Positions 1 to 6,120 of a stretch of DNA of 7,172 bases are shown one piece after another. How positions within the stretch are numbered: the first letter of the stretch is position 1; the number at the start of each line of letters is the position of its first letter. Location of the stretch: NCBI RefSeq assembly GCF_041224595.1, contig NZ_JBGFGN010000097.1:1-7172 (forward strand), read 5' to 3'. The stretch is from Donghicola sp041224595 (GTDB lineage Bacteria > Pseudomonadota > Alphaproteobacteria > Rhodobacterales > Rhodobacteraceae). Below the pieces are notes generated by a model. That model worked only from the letters and a program-made list of their open reading frames with translations, ran no database searches and had not been told where the DNA came from. Position numbers and translations under genes: made by a program.

Positions 1-11
1 AACCTCACAGA

Positions 12-29
12 ATTGGCCTGACGGCCAAT
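12..29. repeat. 7-bp hairpin palindrome near the window edge
   Basis: ATTGGCC (12-18) and GGCCAAT (23-29) are perfect reverse complements around a TGAC tetraloop. The hairpin is short, lacks a T-run on either side and is not convincing as a terminator. It belongs to the IS-end sequence. Confidence 0.5.
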
Positions 30-77
30 GCGCCTTGGACCGGGCTTGCTATATGAGGGCCGCACGCTCCAAGGCGC
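30..77. repeat. 10-bp inverted repeat inside the IS end
   Basis: GCGCCTTGGA at 30-39 is the exact reverse complement of TCCAAGGCGC at 68-77, with 28 nt between the arms. It sits just inside the tandem terminal repeats. It could be an extra binding site or a hairpin that shields the element from outside transcription; no U-tract follows it. Confidence 0.6.
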
Positions 78-88
78 TCGCCCCAAAC

Positions 89-132
89 TGGCCGACTTTT
101 GCTCCGCCACAATGGCCGAATTTTACTCCGCC
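89..132. repeat. Two tandem 20-bp terminal repeats of the IS end
   Basis: TGGCCGACTTTTGCTCCGCC at 89-108 and TGGCCGAATTTTACTCCGCC at 113-132 match at 18 of 20 positions with a 24-bp period. The second copy lies 7 bp from the proposed element end at 139. Such spaced tandem repeats are expected transposase-binding sites in IS21-type ends. The repeat is directly visible; its role is inferred. Confidence 0.8.
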
Positions 133-153
133 GTTGACATACGTTGATTACGC

Positions 154-1353
154 TCAGTCGCGTACTGTGAAGTCTTCTTGCTCGTCCGCTGGAATGGGGA
201 GTCTGACCCAGATTGGCATATGATCAGTAAAATCGTGTGTATAGCGATCATAGGCTGGTTCACCGGTTTCCGTTTTCCCCGGACCGGCATCACTGAACGC
301 TTGGACGAAATCAAACATGCCATAGTCGTACTGATCGGGTCCAAATGACCCAGCCTGATCGTTGTGCCGCCCCCTGGGTAGCCGAGTGTCGGTTGTTATC
401 CAGGCAATGTGATCGAAAGTCTCGGTACGACGCGCGTTGGTGAAAAAGCCACCATCGAGGAAGGGGAAGTTTACCTTGGCTTGGAGGCTCCTCTCTTTGT
501 TGATCGAGGTCAGATAGGTGGCCATCGCCTTCCGCCGCTTGTCGACGTTGGACTCGAAATCCAAATTTAGATCAGCCATCAGAAGGAAGGTTTTTCCCTC
601 TTCGACAACGGTCGTACGGCTGTCCAACAACAGCCATTCTAGGAGCGCGAAGAATTCGAGTTTCCGATCGGTCTTACTCTCTCCGGACACCAGATGAGCG
701 TTTATGATGTAAAAATTATACACGCCGGCGGGCCCCTCAACAACGAACTCGACGACATGCGGTGTACGAATGAATTGAACGAATTTCTTTAGCTTCGCAC
801 CCATCAGCTTTTGTTGACCGTCGAGCCATCCGGAGAGTTTCGCTAGTATCCCCTCTTCACCTGCGATTTCGATTTCTTTTGATATCAGAGTGCGAAACGC
901 AACGTCGCTATTCTCAATTACGGCGGAGCGATCGAAGGACAAATCAGAAGCAAGATCTCCCCGTCGAACTCTATCTGATCGGTAGAGTACTGCATGTCGT
1001 TCCGCCATGCCGTCATATCCAGGCGCCATCCCTGTGACATCGCTGATGACAACCTCCCAAGGAGCACCCCTATTGCGCAACCTCCTGAGCAACTCGTACA
1101 GGCTTCCAGTGTCCCGTTGGACCTCTTGGATCGCGACGATATCTGCTCGAGAACAAACCTGCTCGATCAGCGCAAAGGCACCCGGCGACTTCTTAGGAAT
1201 ACCACTCTCTTTGAAGGCACCGAATTTTCGAATGTTCCAGCTTAACAGTACGAACGACCTATCGCGCCGCTCAGGCAGTCCGTAGGCTGATCCATTTTGC
1301 TCGAGGTGCGCATTTATTTGCGCCCATTCTTCTTCAGAGAACTGTTCACCCAT
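154..1353 (-). CDS. Endonuclease/exonuclease/phosphatase-family (DNase I-like) protein
   Basis: This 399-residue protein carries the full metal-dependent EEP-fold signature. It has SWNIR with Asn40, DIVAIQEVQ with Glu77, a strand ending INAHLVSG with His220, MADLNLDFE with Asp261 and Asn263, TFDHIAW with Asp314-His315, and a final TDHMPIW with Asp377-His378. Together these are the residues the family uses to hydrolyse phosphodiester bonds, so an active enzyme is likely. Substrate cannot be read: DNA, RNA, nucleotide second messengers and phospholipids are all possible. No signal peptide or membrane segment is visible, so it should be cytoplasmic. The ATG at 1351-1353 is preceded on the minus strand by AGAAAGG (complement of 1364-1370) about ten bases away, which supports this start. 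The stop lies 15 bp from the IS end, but the C-terminus appears natural. It reads in the same direction as the hydrolase gene, 342 bp downstream of it. Confidence 0.88.
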   Translation of the reverse strand: MGEQFSEEEWAQINAHLEQNGSAYGLPERRDRSFVLLSWNIRKFGAFKESGIPKKSPGAFALIEQVCSRADIVAIQEVQRDTGSLYELLRRLRNRGAPWEVVISDVTGMAPGYDGMAERHAVLYRSDRVRRGDLASDLSFDRSAVIENSDVAFRTLISKEIEIAGEEGILAKLSGWLDGQQKLMGAKLKKFVQFIRTPHVVEFVVEGPAGVYNFYIINAHLVSGESKTDRKLEFFALLEWLLLDSRTTVVEEGKTFLLMADLNLDFESNVDKRRKAMATYLTSINKERSLQAKVNFPFLDGGFFTNARRTETFDHIAWITTDTRLPRGRHNDQAGSFGPDQYDYGMFDFVQAFSDAGPGKTETGEPAYDRYTHDFTDHMPIWVRLPIPADEQEDFTVRD

Positions 1354-1695
1354 ACGATGGGAACCTTTCTTAAAAATCTAGGGCATGGCTTTCTGAGAAC
1401 TGTCGCCCCTATTGGCGGATGGATTTAAGGCCCACACTGAAACCTAGGCATTTCAGAGAACGTTTTCAGACCGTCCTCGTTGTCGCAATCGAACTGGTGT
1501 ATTGAGACGGATATGCCATAGCTGGTTCAATGATGGGCGACTGCAATACTTCGTGGTCGATGCCAAGACTATGCACCTCCAAGTAGGTCACGAGAGCCTC
1601 TTTGATGCTTCATCCAGAGCAATCCCCTCGACCGGAAAAGAACTCGAATTTTAAGTAATTCGCTTTGAAGTACGCTCGAGAGAAAGCGCGCTAAT
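1354..1695 (-). other. Gene-free stretch between the hydrolase and EEP genes
   Basis: No complete gene is supported. On the minus strand one frame reads protein-like from about 1687 to 1466, interrupted by a single TGA at 1610-1612; the second part includes ALVTYLEVHSLGIDHEVL. No start codon with a ribosome site supports it, so it may be a decayed gene or chance. Two similar direct repeats, GGCTTTCTGAGAAC (1387-1400) and GGCATTTCAGAGAAC (1447-1461), lie upstream of the EEP start. CGCTTT (1661-1666) and AAAGCG (1683-1688) form a weak 6-bp inverted repeat after the hydrolase stop, without a convincing T-run. I see no clear -35/-10 pair. Confidence 0.4.
1387..1461. repeat. Imperfect direct repeat upstream of the EEP gene
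   Basis: GGCTTTCTGAGAAC (1387-1400) and GGCATTTCAGAGAAC (1447-1461) match at 13 positions if one base is gapped, about 60 bp apart. They sit about 35 and 95 bp upstream of the EEP start codon, where a regulator could bind. They are not LexA boxes, because GTTC-N7-GTTC spacing is absent. The repeat is visible; a regulatory role is speculative. Confidence 0.35.
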
Positions 1696-3099
1696 CTACG
1701 ACGCTATCCTTAGGGCACGACGGAGTTCTTTAATGTGGTGCGGCACAAACTTTTCATCTGTACCTCGGACTTTCTCCGTCCCCTTATCAATCGACCAGTA
1801 GTTATTGTGCGATACGAACGATCTACGATGGTCTTTGTCCACATTTCCCGCTGCATCCAATTTGGGCAGCACGGCGATGTCACGGATGCCCTTCAGCACG
1901 CCTTTATTTTCTCTGTTATTGAACTCCAAGCCAAAAACCTCTGCAACCGGACCGGAGACCAGATCGCCGGTCAGAATGTACTTTTCATCCGAATACAAAT
2001 TCGTCCAGCGGGTATAGGCGAACAGGGCCGCATGATGGGGGGTGCGGCGGTCAATTGGCTGTCGCTGCTCTTTATTCGAATAACTGAAGTGTTGTGTCTT
2101 GGTCGTGCCATCGTATTCCATTACCGGCGGGCAAGTCGGAAGCAAACGGTCTCGCTGGCGAGCGCGTAGGTCTTCGTGACTTTCTGCCACAAGGAACTCG
2201 GCATGGGTCAGTGGCGCACCCAAGGTCACGAAATCTGAAACGATCCAAGGAGCGCATTGTTCTCTGGCTTCGGTAAATGCTCGTGCCTGTTGATCTTGGA
2301 ATGCATCAAGGTCAAGACTGCCGCTCTCCGTGGCATCGCGGATCATTTGTTCAAGCGCATCCCGCTCTGGCTGCGGCCCAGTTCCGCCAATTTTGTTATA
2401 GCGCGCGTAGGTTTCCGCCAGAATATCATAGGCTATGATCCCACCAAGAGAATGGGCCACCACAACTAAGCGCTGATACTCTCCGCTGTCGATCAGCCTT
2501 GACAGGAGATCCACGCCGCCCTGCCGGATTTGGTGCCTCTTGGCCACGTTCGGCGGCAAAGCTTTGACATAGCGCGCCACGTCGCCGAACCGCTTGATAA
2601 GCACAGTCGATACAAAGGCCGTGACCGCCATACCACCCAACGCAGCGAGCCACGCCACCCAAGGGGCCGGGGCCTCTGCCTTCGGCCAGAGGCCCCAGAG
2701 GGTTAGCCCGCCAATGATCAACGCGACAATCCAAAGCAGTACCCACGCATGGGCTACCCGCCTAGGCGGGATGCGAAACAACAAATCCTTGATCCAAGTC
2801 TTCACATGCTCCCATGTGGTGCCCTGCATCACATGCGCCCAGTAATATTCGTAGAAATCCGTATAGTTTTCGTTTTTGTCTTTTTCAGTCGTGATGCGGC
2901 GCAGCTCGGATGAGCTGTTGCGTGGGTCTGGCTTAGCCCAAGACACATTACCATCGCGCTCCTTCCCTGTATTGGGATCGGGCCTGGTGCGGCTGACCAA
3001 ATCGGCGTCTTGCGTCCAAACAGAGTTCACGAATGAATTCAGCGTGGCCATGGGGATTTGCTCGCCCATGCCATGCAATATGACAATTGCTTGCTTCAT
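1696..3099 (-). CDS. Membrane-anchored alpha/beta-fold serine hydrolase
   Basis: From the ATG at 3097-3099 the protein is 467 residues. It begins MKQAIVILHGMGEQ: a first beta strand followed by an HG-x-GEQ oxyanion-type loop, right at the N-terminus. The nucleophile elbow is AHSLGG with Ser217, preceded by strand LVVV. A later VTLGAPLTH (about 291-299) is typical of lipase-like esterases. The likely catalytic acid lies near Asp371/Asp379 and the likely histidine is His431 in SFVSHNNYW. Two hydrophobic helices at about 118-138 and 146-168 lie between the first strand and the elbow, so a membrane hairpin interrupts the hydrolase fold. Substrate is unknown; a lipid or acylated molecule at the inner membrane is plausible. 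An upstream TTG start (3139-3141) would add 14 residues, but the family-like start at Met favours 3099. No strong Shine-Dalgarno is visible. Confidence 0.82.
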   Translation of the reverse strand: MKQAIVILHGMGEQIPMATLNSFVNSVWTQDADLVSRTRPDPNTGKERDGNVSWAKPDPRNSSSELRRITTEKDKNENYTDFYEYYWAHVMQGTTWEHVKTWIKDLLFRIPPRRVAHAWVLLWIVALIIGGLTLWGLWPKAEAPAPWVAWLAALGGMAVTAFVSTVLIKRFGDVARYVKALPPNVAKRHQIRQGGVDLLSRLIDSGEYQRLVVVAHSLGGIIAYDILAETYARYNKIGGTGPQPERDALEQMIRDATESGSLDLDAFQDQQARAFTEAREQCAPWIVSDFVTLGAPLTHAEFLVAESHEDLRARQRDRLLPTCPPVMEYDGTTKTQHFSYSNKEQRQPIDRRTPHHAALFAYTRWTNLYSDEKYILTGDLVSGPVAEVFGLEFNNRENKGVLKGIRDIAVLPKLDAAGNVDKDHRRSFVSHNNYWSIDKGTEKVRGTDEKFVPHHIKELRRALRIAS

Positions 3100-3176
3100 T
3101 GCGACTGCCCAAAAATAAAATAACGTTAGGGCTTGAGGCAAAGAACTCGCAAATGTTGATTTGGAAAAAGTGTGTT

Positions 3177-3197
3177 TATGAATCTCAAAGATTCATA
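3177..3197. repeat. Perfect 9-bp inverted repeat, candidate operator
   Basis: TATGAATCT (3177-3185) and AGATTCATA (3189-3197) are exact reverse complements around CAA. The centre lies about 90 bp upstream of the hydrolase start and about 300 bp upstream of the nuclease start. Each arm contains one GANTC site (GAATC 3180-3184, GATTC 3190-3194), the CcrM methylation sequence of alphaproteobacteria, so methylation could affect binding. No T-run follows, which argues against a terminator. A dimeric repressor operator for the hydrolase gene is the simplest reading, but this is inferred. Confidence 0.5.
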
Positions 3198-3427
3198 TGA
3201 TTTACGAATTTTCGAAATCTATGGCATTTCATCCAACGCTGAAGATATGTAACCTAGATCAGCCATTATTCAGATATTTTCGAATCCAAGAAATTTTAAA
3301 AAGCACTGCCAAAAATTGAACTCAGGAGTCTTTATTGTCGACAAATTATCTCTCATCGTAAGAAAACTTTCCCAACAATTCTGATGACGATCCGCTTCAA
3401 CAGCGCCATGCACAATGGACTTCGACG

Positions 3428-3440
3428 TAACGGTCCGTTA
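3428..3440. repeat. Short inverted repeat overlapping the CtrA-type box
   Basis: TAACGG (3428-3433) and CCGTTA (3435-3440) are perfect reverse complements around one T. The repeat overlaps the left half of the TTAA-N7-TTAA box, so a second regulator bound here would compete with CtrA. The palindrome is visible; its use is conjecture. Confidence 0.4.
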
Positions 3441-3453
3441 ACTACTTGTTAAC
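3438..3453 (+). promoter_or_regulatory. CtrA-type binding box upstream of the secreted nuclease
   Basis: TTAACTACTTGTTAAC contains TTAA (3438-3441), seven bases, then TTAAC (3449-3453), a perfect match to the alphaproteobacterial CtrA consensus TTAA-N7-TTAAC. It ends 30 bp before the nuclease ATG, close to where a -35 element would lie for a start site near the coding region. CtrA controls cell-cycle, motility and gene-transfer functions in this class. Only the motif match supports the call, and AT-rich DNA can produce such matches by chance. Confidence 0.5.
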
Positions 3454-3483
3454 CATTTTTGCTGTCAGGATTCTGCTTTTAAA

Positions 3484-4140
3484 ATGAAGGGCCACCTTCT
3501 CTTCACTCTGGTGTTGTCATTCGTGCTTCTACAGTCCCTTGGGGCCGAGGCGGCATTCAGAGTCATTGATGCTGACACCATCTCCGATGGCCGTATCACT
3601 TATCGACTGAATGGCATCGATGCCCCAGAGATGGGCCAAGCGTGCTCTTCTCAGACTGGCAAGAAATGGAAATGCGGCGAAGCTGCAACGTCCTACCTCG
3701 CAGCAAAGCTTAAAAGCGCATCAATCCGATGCGAAGGTTCCAGCCAAGATCGATATGGCCGAACCATTGCCACCTGCTTTGCAGATGGGAAAGACATTGG
3801 AGAGAGCCTAGTGGCATCAGGTCTTGCTTGGTCGTTCAGACGTTATGATATGGTCTATGCCCAAACAGAGGATACCGCTCGCGCTGCCAAGCTGGGCATT
3901 TGGGCGGGCAACAACATGCCCCCTTGGGAATTCAGAGCTGCTAAATGGGCTGTAGGAGAGCAGAAAGCTCCCGATGGCTGCCCCATCAAGGGCAACATTT
4001 CAAAGAACGGTAAGATCTACCATGCGCCTTGGTCGCCGTGGTACGGTCGCACAAAGGTTTCGCCATCCAAGGGAGAACGCTGGTTCTGCAACGAAGCCGA
4101 AGCCTTGGCCGCAGGGTGGCGCGCCCCAGCGTGGCAGTAA
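3484..4140 (+). CDS. Secreted thermonuclease (staphylococcal nuclease-like) with C-terminal sunset-like domain
   Basis: The 218-residue protein opens with a signal peptide (MKGHLLFTLV...) with likely cleavage around AEA, residues 21-23, so it is exported. The nuclease domain follows at about 24-145: RVIDADT with the metal-binding Asp near 29-31, RLNGIDAPE with Arg41, Asp46 and Glu49, and DRYGR with Arg90/Arg93. These match the catalytic set of Ca-dependent SNase enzymes that cut DNA and RNA. Cysteines 54, 64, 83 and 98 suggest disulfides. The tail, from CPIKGNIS at 166 to GERWFCNEAEALAAGWR, resembles the sunset-type domain appended to alphaproteobacterial SNase proteins. The Shine-Dalgarno is weak (AGGA at 3467-3470, distant). 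The Excalibur gene follows after 89 bp. Confidence 0.9.
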   Translation: MKGHLLFTLVLSFVLLQSLGAEAAFRVIDADTISDGRITYRLNGIDAPEMGQACSSQTGKKWKCGEAATSYLAAKLKSASIRCEGSSQDRYGRTIATCFADGKDIGESLVASGLAWSFRRYDMVYAQTEDTARAAKLGIWAGNNMPPWEFRAAKWAVGEQKAPDGCPIKGNISKNGKIYHAPWSPWYGRTKVSPSKGERWFCNEAEALAAGWRAPAWQ

Positions 4141-4229
4141 AACCAAACAATGGCCAAAACCTCGCCATGCTGAAGATCAATTCTTCCCAGACTTTAAGCA
4201 AGTGATCGAAGAACCAAGAAGAACACTTC

Positions 4230-4529
4230 ATGAATAAAAAATTTGCTGCGACGCTTGCCGTGTCCTTGTTTTTGGCGTCGCCACCGTTGAGCGCCGACGA
4301 CACTCGCGACGGGGACAAAATGCCGAGAAGCCAATCTTCTTCTCTTCTGCTTCAGGAAGCATTGCCTTCGAGTTTTAGAGTGGCGCAGAGTTGGAGTTGT
4401 TCGCCTCGACGCTATTGCTCCAAGAGCATTTCCAGCTGTCAGGAAGCTCGGTGGTACTTTGCTAATTGCAGCTGGGGAGGTGCGCTGGACGGGGACAACG
4501 ACGGAACGCCGTGCGAGAACCTGTGCTGA
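4230..4529 (+). CDS. Small secreted Excalibur calcium-binding domain protein
   Basis: The 99-residue protein starts with a signal peptide, MNKKFAATLAVSLFLASPPLSA, with cleavage likely after about residue 22. A low-complexity Ser/Leu linker follows. The C-terminal Excalibur domain reads CSPRRYCSKSISSCQEARWYFANCSWGG and ends LDGDNDGTPCENLC. The DGDNDG loop is a calcium-binding Dx(D/N)xDG motif, and six cysteines probably pair in the periplasm or outside. Excalibur domains commonly occur with SNase-like nucleases, either fused or as neighbours. Here the gene lies 89 bp after a secreted thermonuclease, so a shared transcript and an extracytoplasmic role beside a Ca-dependent nuclease are plausible. 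Only an AAGAA-type purine stretch precedes the ATG. The function of the domain itself is not established. Confidence 0.82.
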   Translation: MNKKFAATLAVSLFLASPPLSADDTRDGDKMPRSQSSSLLLQEALPSSFRVAQSWSCSPRRYCSKSISSCQEARWYFANCSWGGALDGDNDGTPCENLC

Positions 4530-4716
4530 TGCTATTTGAACCGTCAGTCTTTGCGCTCAGCATTGACGTCTGAAGGAACTATTGCACCCGCTGAGCGCTG
4601 GACTTGGTCTGAATATCCGTGACGTGCTTCCCTGCCATCAAAATCGGCCAGGCATTGATTTGTCGCTCTGAAATGCCGACTTCCAATGGAGCGCGTACCA
4701 GAAGGCCGGAGAAACG

Positions 4717-6045
4717 ATGGAATACCAAACGGGCGCCAATGATCTGCCAAAAGTCGAGCGCCTATATCTCGACTTCGACAGTTTCTTTGCTTCCGCGGAG
4801 CAGCATTTCAACGCTGATCTTCGAGGACGACCCGTTGGTGTTGTCCCACTGGATTCCCCGCACACAAGCTGTATCGCTGTCAGCCGAGAGGCAAAGGCAC
4901 GAGGGGTCAAATTTGGAACCTCGATCAGAGAGGCGCGCAAGCTCCTCCCGGATATGGTCTTCGTTATTGCACGCCATGACGCCTACGTTCGGCTTCACAA
5001 GCGCATCCTTGAGGTGATCGAAGAAATCCTTCCGGTCGCTCATGTGCGATCAATCGACGAGGTGGTTTGCAGCCTGACGCCGTCAGAGGCACAACTGGGA
5101 AAGGCGCTAGCCGACCGGATCAAAGCCGCATTGGCAGATACCTTCAGTCCAGCACTGACTTGCTCTATTGGGATGGCCTCGACCGAGCTACTTGCAAAGA
5201 TTGGCGCAGAGATGAACAAGCCGAACGGTTTCGCTCTGATTGAGGCACAAAGCCTTCCACGGTCTCTTTCCCATCTCGCCCTACGCGACCTGCCCGGCAT
5301 CTCCAAGGGTGTGAGCGCGCGCCTTGCTGCCGCAGGAGTCTCGGACATTGAGGGCCTCTGGAGACTCGCACCAAAGCAGGCGCGCAAGATCTGGGGCAAC
5401 GTCGAAGGTGAGCGTTTCTGGAACGAACTGCATGGCTTCCATGCTGAGCGCCCGGAAACAAAGAAAAGCATGTACGGTCACGGTCGCGTCCTGGCGCGTG
5501 ATGGACGGCAGCCCGAACAGGTCGAGGCTTGCGCACACCAACTTCTACTTAGCGCCGCGCGACGTCTGCGCCGAGACAACTTGCGCGCAACTGAGTTGAC
5601 ACTTGGCTTCCGAGGTGCGCGGCAAGACGATGCGGAACGATGGAACTGGCGTGAAGTCTTTCCGGCCGCCCGTGACGACCGAACATTCAGACGCGCCCTT
5701 TCGAAGGGTTTGGCAGAGGCCCGTCGGACGCTGCCCTTTTCACCGCATGCTATAAACGTCACATTGCATGGTCTTGCAGCCGACGGGGAGATTACCGGCG
5801 ACTTGTTTGGTGGTGCTTTGGACGAAGGAGCTGATCAGGCGACCCGTCAGAAGTGGGAACAGGTCAGCGATCTGATGGACACTCTCCGTCACACCCATGG
5901 GGCCAAGGCCCTGTCACTCGGCACCCAAGCCAAGATCGAGGGTGGCTATGTCGGTGCGAAAATCGCCTTTGGCCGGATTCCCGATGAGGATGACTTCAGC
6001 GAAGCGCCGACAAAGGATGAAGAAACCCAATTTCTTTCTTATTGA
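4717..6045 (+). CDS. Y-family DNA polymerase (DinB/ImpB-MucB-SamB type)
   Basis: The complete 442-residue protein is a translesion DNA polymerase, inserting nucleotides opposite damaged template bases. The palm motif LYLDFDSFFAS (17-26) supplies Asp19, and RSIDE (111-115) supplies Asp114-Glu115; these are the metal-binding carboxylates, so it should be catalytically active. CSIGMASTELLAKIGAEMNKPNG (149-171) is the conserved palm/finger region with Lys161. LPGISKGVSARLAAAGV (192-208) is the helix-hairpin-helix thumb entry, and the little-finger domain follows to about 400. GDLFGG at 361-366 resembles a weak beta-clamp contact. Related alphaproteobacterial proteins are often mislabelled 'type VI secretion protein ImpB'. 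GGAG (4708-4711) lies five bases before the ATG. No GTTC-N7-GTTC or GAAC-N7-GAAC LexA box is visible in the 187 bp upstream. Confidence 0.92.
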   Translation: MEYQTGANDLPKVERLYLDFDSFFASAEQHFNADLRGRPVGVVPLDSPHTSCIAVSREAKARGVKFGTSIREARKLLPDMVFVIARHDAYVRLHKRILEVIEEILPVAHVRSIDEVVCSLTPSEAQLGKALADRIKAALADTFSPALTCSIGMASTELLAKIGAEMNKPNGFALIEAQSLPRSLSHLALRDLPGISKGVSARLAAAGVSDIEGLWRLAPKQARKIWGNVEGERFWNELHGFHAERPETKKSMYGHGRVLARDGRQPEQVEACAHQLLLSAARRLRRDNLRATELTLGFRGARQDDAERWNWREVFPAARDDRTFRRALSKGLAEARRTLPFSPHAINVTLHGLAADGEITGDLFGGALDEGADQATRQKWEQVSDLMDTLRHTHGAKALSLGTQAKIEGGYVGAKIAFGRIPDEDDFSEAPTKDEETQFLSY

Positions 6046-6120
6046 GAGAAATCGAAGAGCTGTCTTTGCTGAACCGTCAAAAGGCAAATCAGTCAGATAG
6101 CTTCCACTAGCTCGACTGCT

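Larger units (their letters stand above)
1..139. mobile_element. Terminal end of an IS21-like insertion sequence (partial)
   Basis: The segment ends in CCGTTGACA at 131-139. Read inwards from the other strand this is TGTCAACGG, the TG...CA type of end used by IS21-family elements. Just inside lie two tandem copies of a 20-bp motif, the arrangement known for multiple transposase-binding sites at IS21 ends. Nearer the window edge are a 10-bp and a 7-bp inverted repeat. No istA or istB product can be read in the 139 bases, so family and orientation rest on end structure alone. The next gene's stop codon is only 15 bp beyond the proposed boundary. No target duplication can be checked because the other end is outside the window. 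A different IS family with similar ends is possible. Confidence 0.5.
3100..3483. other. AT-rich divergent intergenic region
   Basis: This region separates the minus-strand hydrolase from the plus-strand nuclease and should hold both promoters. It is clearly more AT-rich than the flanking genes. It contains a perfect 9-bp palindrome (3177-3197), a TAACGG-T-CCGTTA inverted repeat (3428-3440), a CtrA-type box (3438-3453) and five GANTC sites (3180, 3190, 3282, 3326, 3469). A 24-codon ATG frame from 3178 was judged unsupported. No tRNA or clear structured RNA was seen. Confidence 0.6.

Noticed and set aside
994..1285. Plus-strand frames opposite the EEP gene
   Set aside because: They are antisense to conserved catalytic motifs and have no recognisable domains or ribosome sites.
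1661..1688. CGCTTT/AAAGCG inverted repeat after the hydrolase stop as a terminator
   Set aside because: Only 6 bp of stem with a 16-nt loop and no proper U-tract.
3099..3141. TTG start giving a 14-residue N-terminal extension of the hydrolase
   Set aside because: The extension lacks family character, while the ATG at 3099 places the first strand and HGMGEQ loop at the N-terminus as expected.
3178..3252. 24-codon ATG frame (MNLKDSYDLRIFEIYG...) in the intergenic region
   Set aside because: Very short, with no close Shine-Dalgarno, and its start lies within the 9-bp palindrome, which explains the sequence better.
4211..4224. GAAC...GAAC before the Excalibur gene, resembling an SOS box
   Set aside because: The spacing is six bases instead of the seven of the alphaproteobacterial LexA box, and the repeat is part of a purine-rich GAAGAAC stretch.
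6030..6052. ATTTCT/AGAAAT inverted repeat at the polymerase stop as a terminator
   Set aside because: AT-only style stem with no GC-rich core and no T-run; partly inside the coding sequence.
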